Counted from the stretch's first letter, positions 9,938 to 20,778 are shown. The stretch is DNA of 64,000 nt from Legionella norrlandica (GCF_000770585.1 NZ_JNCF01000011.1:1-64000), one strand, 5' to 3'. The notes: generated by a model from the sequence alone, not told the origin. Translations and numbers: made by a program.

Positions 9938-11626
9938 ATGAATAGGTTCGCATATTTCATCATACTAATCATTTTATGTTTTCCCCTATTTGGCCAAAGC
10001 AAAAAAACAGCATCCTTTGTAATTTATGGTGTACAGGGGAAAATTCTCTCTAATATAGAAACGCGTTTAAAGGAATTGGAGCAAACTAAGCCTCTGAATC
10101 AGTTTAAACAAACAGAGCTCCAAGACCAAATTATTAAAGCTATCCAACCTTTTGGATATTTCGAAGCAAAAATCAGCATAAATAGCCTCAACAATAAAAG
10201 TATAATAAACGTTCAACCTGGGCCTCAAATCCATATTATCTCCATTAAAACCGAACTGACAGGCGAAGGAGCACAAAGCCCCTTATTACAAAAAACGCTA
10301 AAAGAGCTCCCATTACATATTGGAGACCCACTGTTTTCAGAAAAATATGAGCAAGCAAAACAAAACATTATTAATAGCTCTGAAAACTTGGGGTATTTAC
10401 ATGGGGCATTTAAAAAGTCTGAAATATTAGTAGATGAGCAGAAAAAATCGGCTCAAATCACCTTAATTTTTGATACAGGGCCGCAATATTATTTTGGCCA
10501 AATACAATTTAATCCAACTTATATTTCTCCTGAGCTATTACATCGTTTTGTACCATTTCATCCTGGGCAACCTTATGCCACAGATCAAGTCTTAAAGTTG
10601 AATGATTTTTTATCAAATAGTGGCTATTTTAATTCTGTATTAGTAAAACCTCAAATCACAGAGTCACAGACAGTACCTGTTATTGTTAATTTGCAACCCA
10701 TACCTAAATACTCCTACTCATTCGGTCTTGGTTATGGAACAGACACAGGCATGCGCGGAAAAGCAGCTCTTTACGTAATACCTGTTAATCGTCAAGGGCA
10801 CAAATTTAATGCAGTAGCTCAAGGATCTTTCAGACAGAACACCCTGCAAGCCCAATATGTAATACCCGGGAAAAACCCTGTTACTGATCAATATGCACTT
10901 ACCGGTAATTTCTCTAATTTAAACTACAACGCCGGTTATAGTAATGCTACTCTCCTGTCATTTAGTCAATTACATAACGTCGATCGATTCCAAAAAGCCC
11001 TTTCGCTTAATGCTCTCTATGAAAGTTTTCATTACTCACAACAACCTAACACTTACCAATTCTTGTTATACCCTAAAGCAAGCATCACATTGAGCAAGAG
11101 AAAGAACCTATTGTTTTCACCTTCTGGGTATAATATTACTTTTAATGCACTGGGATCTAATAAGGAAACTTTCTCTTATCTGAGTTTTGGACAACTTTCT
11201 TTGGATGCCAAGGCAGCACTAACACTAGACTTTCTGCACCTGCGTCTTTATGGACACACTATTCAAGGTATTACTGCCATAAATAATATTAATCAGTTGC
11301 CACTGTCTCTGGCATTGCTCTTGGGGGGAACTGATAATCTTAAAGCTTACAGTTTTAATTCTATTGGCCCAGGAAAAATTATCACCTATGGAGGCTTTGA
11401 AATTCAAAAAGAATTCAAAAAAGACTGGTATTTTGTCGGTTTTTATGATGCGGGAGATGTTTATAATCCTTCATTGAAGGATATTCAATACGATATTGGC
11501 GGCGGACTCATGTGGGTTTCTCCTATTGGGCCAATTAAAGTGGGATTAGCGCAAGCAGTCAATAACCACCTGGAAAGAGCAGGACACAATCCAAGATTAG
11601 TTATCAATATGGGACCAGACTTATGA
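9938..11626 (+). CDS. tamA: Translocation and assembly module outer-membrane protein TamA
   Basis: A 562-residue Omp85-family protein. It has an N-terminal signal sequence (MNRFAYFIILIILCFPLFGQS), about three POTRA repeats over residues 25-260, and a C-terminal 16-strand barrel of the BamA type with the lid-loop motif around GGTDNLKAYSFNSIGPG and a final strand near PIGPIKVGLAQAV. TamA works with the inner-membrane protein TamB, encoded next, in outer-membrane protein or lipid transfer. Its stop overlaps the tamB start (ATGA). It follows mutS by 12 bp and may be co-transcribed. Confidence 0.92.
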   Translation: MNRFAYFIILIILCFPLFGQSKKTASFVIYGVQGKILSNIETRLKELEQTKPLNQFKQTELQDQIIKAIQPFGYFEAKISINSLNNKSIINVQPGPQIHIISIKTELTGEGAQSPLLQKTLKELPLHIGDPLFSEKYEQAKQNIINSSENLGYLHGAFKKSEILVDEQKKSAQITLIFDTGPQYYFGQIQFNPTYISPELLHRFVPFHPGQPYATDQVLKLNDFLSNSGYFNSVLVKPQITESQTVPVIVNLQPIPKYSYSFGLGYGTDTGMRGKAALYVIPVNRQGHKFNAVAQGSFRQNTLQAQYVIPGKNPVTDQYALTGNFSNLNYNAGYSNATLLSFSQLHNVDRFQKALSLNALYESFHYSQQPNTYQFLLYPKASITLSKRKNLLFSPSGYNITFNALGSNKETFSYLSFGQLSLDAKAALTLDFLHLRLYGHTIQGITAINNINQLPLSLALLLGGTDNLKAYSFNSIGPGKIITYGGFEIQKEFKKDWYFVGFYDAGDVYNPSLKDIQYDIGGGLMWVSPIGPIKVGLAQAVNNHLERAGHNPRLVINMGPDL

Positions 11627-14165
11627 CTCTAATTAAACTACTCAAAAGAGGATTTTTCAGTTGCTTAATCGCATTAATTTGTTTGGTTTGCGCGCTTGCT
11701 TTTTTTATCTCAACTACGCCAGGATTGTATGCGGTAATTCAATTGAGTCGTTTTTATCTTCCCGGCACCCTTAAAATTCATCATTTAAAAGGACGACTAT
11801 TAGATCAATTTTCTGCTGGAGAAATTGAATACCAAACTCGTCATAGTAAAATTAAAATTTCCAATTTAACAGTTAATTGGCGTTTTTTTTCATTAGTTCA
11901 AAAACAGCTGCCTATTAATAATATGACTGCTGATACTATTGAAATAAAGCCTATGGGAGCAAGTATACTTTTAATAAAATCAACCTAAATGGTCATTTAA
12001 ATCAAAAATCAATCAACCTTAATGTCATTCAACTTAATTATTTAAATCAAAATCTTGCTGGCCAATTAGAAATTAATAACTCTTATCCTCATCTGTTTTC
12101 AGGAAAAATTCACCTCAATCCGAATCCCGATGCCCCTAATATCATATCGGGAAATTTAAATATTGGAGGTGATCTTGAACATATTCAATGGATAGGCGAA
12201 TTCGAAAAACCAGGTAAAATATCAATCAATGGCTCCATTCAACAATTAAAACAAATAAAACAAATTATTAAATGGCACGATTTACATTGGCGAGATTTTA
12301 CTAAAGAGCGCGATCTAGAAAGCGCTCAAGGAAGAATTGAAATCTTAGGAACCATTCCCAATGTCACTGTAAACCTGAAATCCAAGATCAGCTCAGGACA
12401 GTTGAAAAACTGGCAAATGAACGCTTCTGTTCAAGGTAGCTTGCCCTGGAATTGGACTATTGATGCGACTTTGCTTCAACCCCTGGATTTCTCTTCAAAA
12501 CAAGAGGGATTATACACCAAGTTATCTTTAAAAGGCGTGCTTCAAAATTACAATAAAGCCGATTTCACAATGACTATTCATCCAGGCCATTATCGGATGG
12601 CAGAAAGCAATCTTATCTCTTTAATACCATTCGAAGGAGGGAATATAAAAATCTCTCTGTCTCCAAAGCAACTCGTTGGACAAGGGATAATGACTCTGGA
12701 TCCGCATAAAAAAATTAATTTCAACTTTATGTTATCCAATCTTAACTGGCATCATGATCTAAGCAATCAACCACTCGATGCGAAACTGTCCATTCTAGTT
12801 GATTCTTTGGATTTTCTACAAAACGTCAGCCCTTATCTACATAATCCCAAAGGACGGTTGCTAGCCTCTCTACAAGCCAAAGGGACTCTAAATAAACCAA
12901 TAATTGAAAGCCAATTATCGTTAAATAAAGGCTCGGCAACTATCCCTACATTAGGTATTAACATAAGTAATATAGGATTAACAGTTGTTGGAAAAAAAAA
13001 TCAATGGGAGGCCACTGGTGCCATTTATTCCGCTGATAAAAAACTAACCTTAAAAGGACAAGGTTTTCTCAATAAAGAGCTTAATGGATCTATTGCTGTA
13101 GAGGGCTCTAATTTCCCTATCGCTAATAATAAAGAATTCCAAATCAGTATGTCCCCGCAATTAAAGATGCAATTCACACCATCCAAATTTGATATTACAG
13201 GAACTATTTTAATTCCTAATGCACATATAAAGCCACAAACATTTACCAATAGTCTTGCCGCATCGGATGATATTGTCTTTAAGAACAAAAATGCTCAATC
13301 TCCTATTCCCATGTTAAACACTAATATGTCGGTAAGAGTTGAAATGGGAGAAGAAGTTGAACTAACTTTTAAAGGATTACATGCTAATTTGGCAGGGACA
13401 GTGACAGTTAATCAATTGCCGCGAGGAGCTATAACAGCCAACGGCGAGCTAACTGTCAAAAAAGGAGAATACAAAGCTTACGGGCAAGACTTAGCTATTG
13501 AACAAGGACAATTAATTTTTACAGGAGGCAGACTGGATAATCCTGGAATCAATATAAAAGCCTCAAAAAACGTATCCAATGCATTTGGAAATTTATCCGG
13601 TTCCTCTCAGTTATTTGATTTTAATAACTACAGCAACCTAAATATTGGTAGTAATATCAAAGTTGGAGTAGAGGTGACTGGCCGATTACAATCTCCCAAA
13701 ATTCAATTATTCTCTACTCCTCCTACCCTCTCTCAAGCAGACATTCTCTCCTTACTAGTTTTAGGACGCCCAGCTAGCCAAGCTAACAAAGCAGGTGCGC
13801 AGTTGCTTTTAACAGCGATCTCATCCATGAATCTTGGTACTGGTACCAATGGCGCTCAATTATTAGAACAGTTAAAACAAAAATTAGGATTTGATCTTAG
13901 CGTGCAAACTACAGGCACTTATAATCAGTCGACTCAGCAAATCAGCGACTCAACGGGGGTTGTAGTTGGAAAATCCCTTTCAGATCGGATTTATTTAAGT
14001 TATAACGTTGGTTTATCTCAAGCGGATCCCAACGTACTAACTTTAAAGTACATACTGAATAAATTTTTAAGCATTCAGGTTAGCAGTAGTGATTCAGGAA
14101 ACGGTGTGGATGTTCTTTATACTAAAAGTACTCATTCGTTAGGAGAGAATAAAACAAATCAATAA
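11623..14165 (+). CDS. tamB: Translocation and assembly module inner-membrane protein TamB, frame-interrupted
   Basis: AsmA/DUF490-type protein with an N-terminal inner-membrane anchor (about residues 12-30) and a long periplasmic beta-helix body that reaches toward TamA. The C-terminal DUF490 features are present: ITANGELTVKKGEYKAYGQDLAIEQGQLIFTGG, the LSLLVLGRPAS stretch and a terminal segment near DRIYLSYNVGL. The frame changes in the T4 run at 11969-11972; one more T gives LFNKINLNGHLN and a continuous frame through 11989-12401. The restored protein has 847 residues, shorter than the roughly 1250 of E. coli TamB. The start overlaps the tamA stop. Confidence 0.88.
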
Positions 14166-14327
14166 CATGCGGTTAATATTTTTGTGGCTTTCACTTAAAA
14201 TATCCTCTGTACCAGCCAGTCTGGGAAAAAATTGGGGAGGATAGGTAAAGCGTATTTTATCTTCTACTCAGTTTTCCCATAGAAGATGCTTACAGGTCAA
14301 TAACCTATTTTTGAGGATGTATAAGAT

Positions 14328-15320
14328 ATGAATGAATATAATTTGCCTCTAAGATTATCTCGTTTAAGAAGCAACGCAATGTCTCGAGCATTGATGAGAG
14401 AAACAAGATTACATACACAACAATTAATCGCACCATTGTTTATTAGTGAATGTTTAACTGAATCAAAAGAAATAAATGCCATGCCTGGGCAATTTCAATT
14501 GAGTCTCAATTGTCTCCCTAAAAAAATTGAAACTCTATCAAATTTAGGTATCCCAGCAGTACTTTTATTCGGGATTCCAAAACACAAAGATGCCTGTGGA
14601 AGCGAATCTTTTAATAATAAGGGGATTATTCAACAAGCCATCAAAAAAATTAAATCGGTTAATAGTGAAATATTAATTATCACTGATCTTTGTTTTTGTG
14701 AATATACTGATCATGGGCACTGTGGAGTTTTGGATGGTACTCAAATTAATACAGATGCCACCTTAACGTTATTAGGAAAACAAGCAGTAAGCCATGCCGA
14801 AGCAGGCGCTGACTGGGTTGCTCCCAGTGGTATGACTGATGGTATGGTCCTGGCAATTCGCCAAGCCCTGGATGCTTCCGGATTTCATCAGATCCCTATT
14901 TTAAGTTACAGTGCAAAATACTGTTCCTGTCTTTATGGCCCCTTTAGAGAAGCAGCAGAAGGAGCACCCAAATTTGGTGATAGGAAAGCTTATCAAATGG
15001 ACCTAGCCAATAGCGATGAAGCGTTAAGAGAAACTAGATTAGATTTGGAAGAAGGTACCGATATGATCATGGTAAAACCAGCTGGTTTCTATCTAGATAT
15101 TATATATAAACTAAAACAGCATTTTCCTGAAGTACCACTTTGTGCTTATCAAGTAAGTGGTGAATATTCCATGATAAAAAATGCTGCAAGAAATCATCTT
15201 ATCAATGAAGAACAAGCCATGTTTGAAAGCCTCATTGCAATAAAGCGTGCCGGTGCTGATTTTATTATTTCTTATTTCGCTAAGGATGTGGCTAAGTTAT
15301 TGAACTCACAATTTTATTGA
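14328..15320 (+). CDS. hemB: Delta-aminolevulinic acid dehydratase (porphobilinogen synthase)
   Basis: Joins two 5-aminolevulinate molecules to porphobilinogen in haem synthesis. The 330-residue protein has the metal-binding cysteine cluster DLCFCEYTDHGHCG and the two active-site lysines in SYSAKYCSCLYGPFREA and MIMVKPAGFY. The zinc-type cysteines suggest a zinc-dependent enzyme. It lies 160 bp after tamB and probably has its own promoter. The haem-dependent cyo oxidase lies far off in the same window, without direct linkage. Confidence 0.97.
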   Translation: MNEYNLPLRLSRLRSNAMSRALMRETRLHTQQLIAPLFISECLTESKEINAMPGQFQLSLNCLPKKIETLSNLGIPAVLLFGIPKHKDACGSESFNNKGIIQQAIKKIKSVNSEILIITDLCFCEYTDHGHCGVLDGTQINTDATLTLLGKQAVSHAEAGADWVAPSGMTDGMVLAIRQALDASGFHQIPILSYSAKYCSCLYGPFREAAEGAPKFGDRKAYQMDLANSDEALRETRLDLEEGTDMIMVKPAGFYLDIIYKLKQHFPEVPLCAYQVSGEYSMIKNAARNHLINEEQAMFESLIAIKRAGADFIISYFAKDVAKLLNSQFY

Positions 15321-15454
15321 AATTAAATCAAATGAATCAAAACCAGAACTACAAAACAACTATGTAGAGAGAAAGGCTTGCCTCACACAAAACAATTTCA
15401 TATAGTAAAAAAGATTGGCATGTCTAATCAACTATAATCTAAAAGGAGAAATCA

Positions 15455-15846
15455 ATGAATTTAATGCTTAAGAGTTTATCGGCCCTTGCGATTAGTCTAA
15501 GTGCCGCAACAGCTTTTGCAGCCCCGGTTTATTTAACAACTCATAATAACACTAGCGAGGAATCTAATGCTACGTAGCTGGTACTATTCCCTCTCCTTAC
15601 CCCACACCAGCCCACACTACTCGTCAAGTATACTGGAATATGGTGAGAATGGCTTGCTATGGACATACAACGAATGGAAAATGCGCTGCCTTAATAAAAA
15701 TGGCAACGAATACTGCTAACCCTATAGATATTGGATACGTCACTATGGATCTGGAAACAGGTGACATTTCTCCTAAAGTTTTATCAGCTAAAGGTTATAC
15801 TTTGAGAGCAATAGGACCAGCTGAAGCTGAAATTACCAAAGATTAG
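15455..15846 (+). CDS. Small secreted protein, unknown function, frame-interrupted
   Basis: AAAGGAGA stands seven bases before an ATG that starts a clear signal peptide (MNLMLKSLSALAISLSAATAFA, cleavage after AFA). The first frame stops after 38 codons at an in-frame TAG. One extra T at about 15571 (GCTACG to GCTTACG) continues it as NAYVAGTIPSPYPTPAHTTRQVYWNM and into the downstream frame, giving 130 residues. The mature part has two cysteines (MACYGH and GKCAAL) that could form a disulfide. The family is not recognised. The signal peptide and the downstream frame fit one gene with a -1 error. Confidence 0.72.
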
Positions 15847-15870
15847 TACTTTTGTACTGTGTATATGGAA

Positions 15871-15894
15871 GGTCGGGGCAGTAAGGCCCCTACC
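15871..15894 (+). terminator. Probable terminator after the small secreted protein gene
   Basis: A GC-rich stem, GGTcGGGGC paired with GCCCCtACC (one mismatch) around a 6-base loop, lies 25 bp after the stop codon and is followed by CAATTTTAAA. The T tract is short, so termination may be only moderate. Confidence 0.5.
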
Positions 15895-16093
15895 CAATTT
15901 TAAACCCAGCAATTAATATTATATCGCCATTCAACTACTTAACCTACTGATAAACCGCTTCTTCTCAGCTAAAATAAAGGTAGCCGTTCAGGTACATAAC
16001 TTGAATCTTGGTGGAATGCCAGAGTTGCGTTCGGTTTTTCGTTCAAGATAGGCCAAATATAGCATTCCGGCGATACAGCGTGAGCAGTTACAA

Positions 16094-16120
16094 TAAAAAA
16101 GCCACGTAGATCACGTGGCC
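16094..16120 (-). terminator. Rho-independent terminator of the FadL-type gene
   Basis: A perfect 7-bp stem (16101-16107 GCCACGT with 16113-16119 ACGTGGC), 5-base loop, followed on the minus strand by six T residues. It stands 18 bp beyond the stop codon of the porin gene. The rest of 15895-16093 holds no gene I can support. Confidence 0.8.
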
Positions 16121-16137
16121 TTGCAAGGGAGAAGCAA

Positions 16138-17568
16138 TTACTTGGTTGGAACTGGTGGTGGTTGATCAATAGTCCAAACCACTTGTGCTCCCACCAAGTT
16201 AGCACCTGCGGTTCCAGTTGCTGTTACATTGTAACTGGTTGTAGGTGTTAATACATCAGTTCTATTAACCACTGGATCACCGTGAGTAAATAAATGAGTA
16301 TAGCCTAAATCTACACCAATATTGTTTCTTGCTTGGTAATGTGCGCCAACTGATAATGCCCACCGATCGGTATCAGGTAGACGTACATCTCGATCAATGT
16401 CATTAGTAGGTGTTGGGTCGTAACCACCGCCAGCTCGAAGCATCAACTTATCATTGATATAATAGTTAGCACCAACTGCCACGCGTAATGTGTCCGAGTA
16501 GTTTTGTGGAGAAGCAGAAGTTACCTTAACCAAGCTTATAGCTCCCGTGCCCGGATTGACAGAAGGTGCTGCCACATTGTTCAACTGGATCACTTTAAAG
16601 CTACTCCAGCCTGTATAAACTAAAGAACCCAATAAGGCCAATTTCTCATTGATATCATGATAACCACTAATAGTAATTACGTCCGGTAGATCTATAGAAT
16701 TACTATACAAATCATCCGTTCTAAAAAGACCAGGTGGTAAATCAGGAGCAAAAATATTTGTCGGATTTGCCAAAGGCCCTGTCAAGCGACTGAAACCATG
16801 AAATTCATGCCTCATTTCTGATTGGTAGTTAACCCCTAGACGCGTATGATTATCATTAAACATGCCCAGAACGCCTGCATGGAAACCTACCCCAAAAGAA
16901 TGACCCTTATTATAAGTAAATGAGTCTGAGAGCATAGGATTAAATGGCGGTATGATATTACCAAAAATAGTGGGAATTCCTATCATACGATTAAATTTAA
17001 CACGGGCGTATTGCAAATCTAACCCAGCTCCTACAGAGAGATGATCTGTTAATTTCCCACCAATTTCCGGAGAAATATTAGTAGTCAGTAACTCGGTATA
17101 GGTTGCTTGGTAGCGCACTGGAGAGGTTGGTCCCCAATTAGTCGACAATCCAAAAGGAGAAACAATACTCAAACCTACAGTCGTACTCTCACCAACTGGC
17201 AAAGCGTAATGGAAAGAAGGTACAAAGGCATCTTCTGCTCCATTGACATTATTGAAAACTTCTACATAATCCGGTAATGGAGGTGGTCCAGAAAAGGTGC
17301 TAACCCCGCTTAATTTAGCAGTTGGAAATACTCCAACGCCTGAAAATACAGCTTGCTGCTCGCGAATCAGTGTCAATCCAGCCGGATTATACCAACCTGT
17401 AGAGGCGTCTGCTGCTTCAGCTGCCACACCCGCAGCAAAGTTACCAGTGGTATACCCTGTGCTTTCAGTATATAAAGAAAATCCTCCTGCATTTACTGCA
17501 CTTGCAGTAAGAACTCCGAGGACAGCAGTACTAACTAGTGTTCTTAGAGGTTTGTGCCTAATTTTCAC
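16138..17568 (-). CDS. FadL/OmpP1/TodX-family outer-membrane transporter
   Basis: A 476-residue outer-membrane barrel of the long-chain fatty acid / hydrophobic compound transporter family. After a signal peptide ending near AVNA, the mature start GGFSLYTESTGYTTGNFAAGVAAEAADASTGWYNPAGLT has the FadL pattern, with the hatch-domain NPAG motif, and the protein ends in strands with alternating residues. It starts at a GTG with AAGGAG five bases before it. The exact substrate cannot be read; fatty acid uptake is the usual role. It is monocistronic, with a terminator downstream. Confidence 0.88.
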   Translation of the reverse strand: MKIRHKPLRTLVSTAVLGVLTASAVNAGGFSLYTESTGYTTGNFAAGVAAEAADASTGWYNPAGLTLIREQQAVFSGVGVFPTAKLSGVSTFSGPPPLPDYVEVFNNVNGAEDAFVPSFHYALPVGESTTVGLSIVSPFGLSTNWGPTSPVRYQATYTELLTTNISPEIGGKLTDHLSVGAGLDLQYARVKFNRMIGIPTIFGNIIPPFNPMLSDSFTYNKGHSFGVGFHAGVLGMFNDNHTRLGVNYQSEMRHEFHGFSRLTGPLANPTNIFAPDLPPGLFRTDDLYSNSIDLPDVITISGYHDINEKLALLGSLVYTGWSSFKVIQLNNVAAPSVNPGTGAISLVKVTSASPQNYSDTLRVAVGANYYINDKLMLRAGGGYDPTPTNDIDRDVRLPDTDRWALSVGAHYQARNNIGVDLGYTHLFTHGDPVVNRTDVLTPTTSYNVTATGTAGANLVGAQVVWTIDQPPPVPTK

Positions 17569-17824
17569 TCCACACTCCTTAAATTATTTACATCTAAATT
17601 CAAGATAATTAAACCGATGATAAATGAATTTATAGGGTTTTAAAACTGGTAAAAAAAATTATTTCCTATTTTGTCTTATTGCTAGAATGGTTTTATTCAT
17701 AATGGGTTAATTAAAATAATTGTGATGAAAATTAAGCCATCATATTATTCCCTACTAATTGGCTCTTTGGGGCAAAGCCAAAATGGTATTTTTGATTAAT
17801 GTTTCATAATCATTGCTTTTTGAA

Positions 17825-17830
17825 TATAAT
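17825..17830 (+). promoter_or_regulatory. Possible -10 box of the 17861 gene
   Basis: An exact TATAAT lies 31 bp before the ATG at 17861. No convincing -35 hexamer stands at 16-18 bp upstream (only TTTCAT), so the promoter call is partial. Confidence 0.35.
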
Positions 17831-17860
17831 TAGGCCATTTTTTGAAATCGGAGTTAATGA

Positions 17861-18694
17861 ATGTCTTTCAATTGGGAACAAATAGCTGATGATCTTAAAA
17901 ATACCAAGTCACAGGATAATGCATTTCAATCTCTTAAATTGCATTATAAAAATGAGAATGTTAATCAAATTTTAGCGCACCTCATCGAAGAATTTTGGCA
18001 AATTTATGAACAAAATAAATTTAAAGAAATTACAAATGAAAAAAAACAAGCATTTGATTTGATAGTCTATTTTTTATGTTTTAAGGGAGCTAAATTAGAT
18101 AAGTCTCTAACTAATTTTTCTCTTATTAGAGAAATAAATGCAATCATTAGAGAAGGTATTAGTATAAAAGAGCTACAAGTAGCAGATATTGCTCGTGATG
18201 AAGGTTCACTGGCTACTAGCTATTACTTAGATAATTTATTGAAATCCAGAAAAGCATTAGGATGGAGTCCCGATAAAAAACCTTATTATACCCTCGCAGT
18301 GGCAAAACAACAGGAAATTGAATCTGAATATTTAATAGGCTGTTTAGGCGTTTTACTTATAAGCATCACCGCACCGTCTCTTATATGGCTTGTCCCCACA
18401 CTTTTTTTGGTATTCATGGGCGCAACTATTTTACCAGTTGGTTTAATTATAGCACTCCCTGCCGCTATAGGTGTCTTGACGCTAGCCGGTTTAACGTATC
18501 ATTCTGTGAATACATTCATTGAATACAATGCTGCAAGTTCTGAAATTAAACAAGTTGAAAAAGAATATTGTAAATTTTTCTCTCATAATGAATCTTTAAA
18601 TCACCAAACGCAAAAGGGAATTCAAGATGCAAATTACTCAGAGCATCTCGAAGATGCTTATTTCAACGGTTCAGTTCTAGGAGCTTCAATATAA
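17861..18694 (+). CDS. Hypothetical protein with a C-terminal membrane hairpin
   Basis: A 277-residue protein of unknown family. Residues 1-160 are hydrophilic and helical. Residues about 160-225 contain two or three adjacent hydrophobic segments (YLIGCLGVLLISITAPSLIW, LVPTLFLVFMGATILPVG and ALPAAIGVLTLAGL), then a charged helix and a polar C-terminus. GGAG lies eight bases before the ATG. It has no operon partner and lies between the porin and the flagellar island. The plan resembles many uncharacterised Legionella proteins, including some secreted effectors, but nothing here proves secretion. Confidence 0.65.
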   Translation: MSFNWEQIADDLKNTKSQDNAFQSLKLHYKNENVNQILAHLIEEFWQIYEQNKFKEITNEKKQAFDLIVYFLCFKGAKLDKSLTNFSLIREINAIIREGISIKELQVADIARDEGSLATSYYLDNLLKSRKALGWSPDKKPYYTLAVAKQQEIESEYLIGCLGVLLISITAPSLIWLVPTLFLVFMGATILPVGLIIALPAAIGVLTLAGLTYHSVNTFIEYNAASSEIKQVEKEYCKFFSHNESLNHQTQKGIQDANYSEHLEDAYFNGSVLGASI

Positions 18695-18707
18695 ATTTTA
18701 AGAAACA

Positions 18708-18754
18708 TTGACATCATTTATAACTTAATTTTATTAACGTTTAAATGATGTCAA
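18708..18754 (+). other. 13-bp perfect inverted repeat after the 17861 gene
   Basis: Arms 18708-18720 (TTGACATCATTTA) and 18742-18754 (TAAATGATGTCAA) pair perfectly around a 21-base AT-rich loop, 14 bp after the stop codon. There is no T tract, so it may be an RNA end structure or a protein site rather than a classical terminator. The rest of the 345-bp gap up to fliK (18755-19039) shows no gene or promoter that I can support. Confidence 0.45.
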
Positions 18755-19039
18755 ACTTGTGCCGCCATGAGTACAAAACCAAAGCAAGGTAAGGCCAGAA
18801 TTATACCCTAGTGCACGCATCCTCTTTATTAACCACGTTAGCCCAAGTTGCGAATTGTATACCACTGATAAATATCTTGCTAAATGATAATTATCCGTAC
18901 TATTATCTATAGGTAGAAAAATTTTGTAATACTATAATTATAAAGAAAAAGTTCCATAAAACTACAAAAGTGATAGAACCGGCGTTAGGGGTTGTTGTAC
19001 TTATGTTATTGCGATTTCTACTTAAGGTAATCTGCGACT

Positions 19040-20365
19040 ATGTACATACAAGGATGTTTAAACAACACAGTTGTATTGGATAATCCCAATTCTGGAGATA
19101 ATGATTTATTTTTTGTTCAAGATCCTTTTTCGTTACTTTCTCACAGATTGCTGCAACAAAACACCAATGCTGAATTAGAAAAAGATACAGAAATAAGCAT
19201 AAATCAAACTCATGAAGGTCAAGACGCGCAGCAACCGTTATATTTTATGCCATCATTGTTTTTGCAATTACAGGATACTGATTATCAACGGATAGAAAAT
19301 AATGATGACTTACCTTCGATCCAGAATAAAAGCTCAATTTTATCTCCACCATACGCTTCGAAATATTACTCTACAACAGAAGCACTCCTTGTTCCCACAA
19401 ATAATTCGCAGCAATATGATTCAAGTGAAGTAAAGCAACAAAATGAATTCCAACCAATAAATCACAATATAGATAGGACTGATACCTCAAAAACAATCTT
19501 GACTGAGCAGAATGGGTTTGGAGAGAAAACATCAGTCATACCTGATTTAATTGTTAAAAAAGAACCTCTGAATAAAACTGATTTTGAATCAAACATACTT
19601 ACTTTAAAAAATTTAGCAGTGGATCTACCTAAAGAAACACTTGATTTTATAAATAAAAACAAACAAGTAGCACCTATACAAGATACTGATGTTCTCCTCA
19701 ATCAATTACCCAAGAAAAACCAACAATCACAGCATGTGCATGTTGCAGAATATACCGCAAATAGAGAAATGCTAACTAGTCCTGAACAACTCGAATCCCA
19801 CGTTGAAAAGGTATTGAGTCCTAATAGTCAATCGCAGCAATCTGGTCTTGCTAAGGAAGATCTAAGTTATGAATTTCTTCCCAAATTAACTTATCAAAAT
19901 TGGTTACCAAAAGAAGAACAAAACATCACTCCAGAATTTGCAATAAAAGAATCCAGCAATTTCAATGTATCCTCACAAAAAACATTTAATACCGTTTGGG
20001 AGTCACAGGATGGACCATTAACAGAAGAAACTCTTAGAAAATTAACTTTACATATTAATCAAAAAGAGCTTGGGGACATTACTGCAAAAATCGAGATTAT
20101 TGATAAACAATCGAAGATTTACTTTTTTACTGAAACGAATGAAACCAAGCAATTAATACAACATCATGTATCTCATCTCAAAGAAATATTTAACAATGCA
20201 GAGCTTCAACTTGTACAAACTACGATTCAATATCAATCTGGTAAACAAGATAACCCCAAAGAACAATCTAGATCACCCTCATTTAATAATGATGAAGAAG
20301 TGAAGCAGGAATTGAGACAAGAAAAAAATAAACTTATAACATCAATTGTAGATACTTATGCTTGA
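19040..20365 (+). CDS. fliK: Flagellar hook-length control protein FliK
   Basis: A 441-residue hydrophilic protein. The first 300 residues are low-complexity and rich in Q, N and S, as in the ruler part of FliK. The C-terminal part (about residues 320-395) has the Flg_hook fold pattern, LTLHINQKELGDITAKIEIIDKQ and later LIQHHVSHLKEIFNNAELQL, which binds FlhB and switches export from hook to filament substrates. It stands first in the flg run, close before flgB, which fits the role. Confidence 0.82.
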   Translation: MYIQGCLNNTVVLDNPNSGDNDLFFVQDPFSLLSHRLLQQNTNAELEKDTEISINQTHEGQDAQQPLYFMPSLFLQLQDTDYQRIENNDDLPSIQNKSSILSPPYASKYYSTTEALLVPTNNSQQYDSSEVKQQNEFQPINHNIDRTDTSKTILTEQNGFGEKTSVIPDLIVKKEPLNKTDFESNILTLKNLAVDLPKETLDFINKNKQVAPIQDTDVLLNQLPKKNQQSQHVHVAEYTANREMLTSPEQLESHVEKVLSPNSQSQQSGLAKEDLSYEFLPKLTYQNWLPKEEQNITPEFAIKESSNFNVSSQKTFNTVWESQDGPLTEETLRKLTLHINQKELGDITAKIEIIDKQSKIYFFTETNETKQLIQHHVSHLKEIFNNAELQLVQTTIQYQSGKQDNPKEQSRSPSFNNDEEVKQELRQEKNKLITSIVDTYA

Positions 20366-20389
20366 TGCATGGTATTCAAGGGAGCACAT

Positions 20390-20773
20390 ATGACTGGTTT
20401 GATTAATTTTGACCGAGAAACACAGGCACTAAATCTCTGTGAAATGAGAGCTAACTTAATTGCACGTAATCTCGCAAATACCAATACTCCAAATTTCAAA
20501 GCCCAAGATTTAAATTTTGGTGAAGCCATGGACAGAGTGAGCAGCGGCTCTTCCTTAAACCAAACTCACGTAAATCACTTGAGTGGAGAAGACCTGCAAA
20601 CCAATAAGTCCATTTACTATCGCGTACCAATGCAACAAAAGATTAATGAGAATACCGTGGATGATGAAATTGAGCGTAAAAACTTCATTGAAAACTCTTT
20701 ACGGTATCAAATGACCATAGGATCAATAGAACGAAAAGCCGCTCAGTATATAAAAGCGATTAGAGGAGAATAG
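20390..20773 (+). CDS. flgB: Flagellar proximal rod protein FlgB
   Basis: Proximal rod subunit of the flagellar basal body, exported by the type III apparatus. From the ATG at 20390 (AAGGGAG six bases upstream, preferred over an ATG seven codons earlier) it has 127 residues. The family signature is RANLIARNLANTNTPNFKAQDLNF near the N-terminus, with a C-terminal coiled segment NSLRYQMTIGSIERKAAQYIKAIRGE. FlgC follows after 5 bp. Confidence 0.95.
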   Translation: MTGLINFDRETQALNLCEMRANLIARNLANTNTPNFKAQDLNFGEAMDRVSSGSSLNQTHVNHLSGEDLQTNKSIYYRVPMQQKINENTVDDEIERKNFIENSLRYQMTIGSIERKAAQYIKAIRGE

Positions 20774-20778
20774 ATTAG

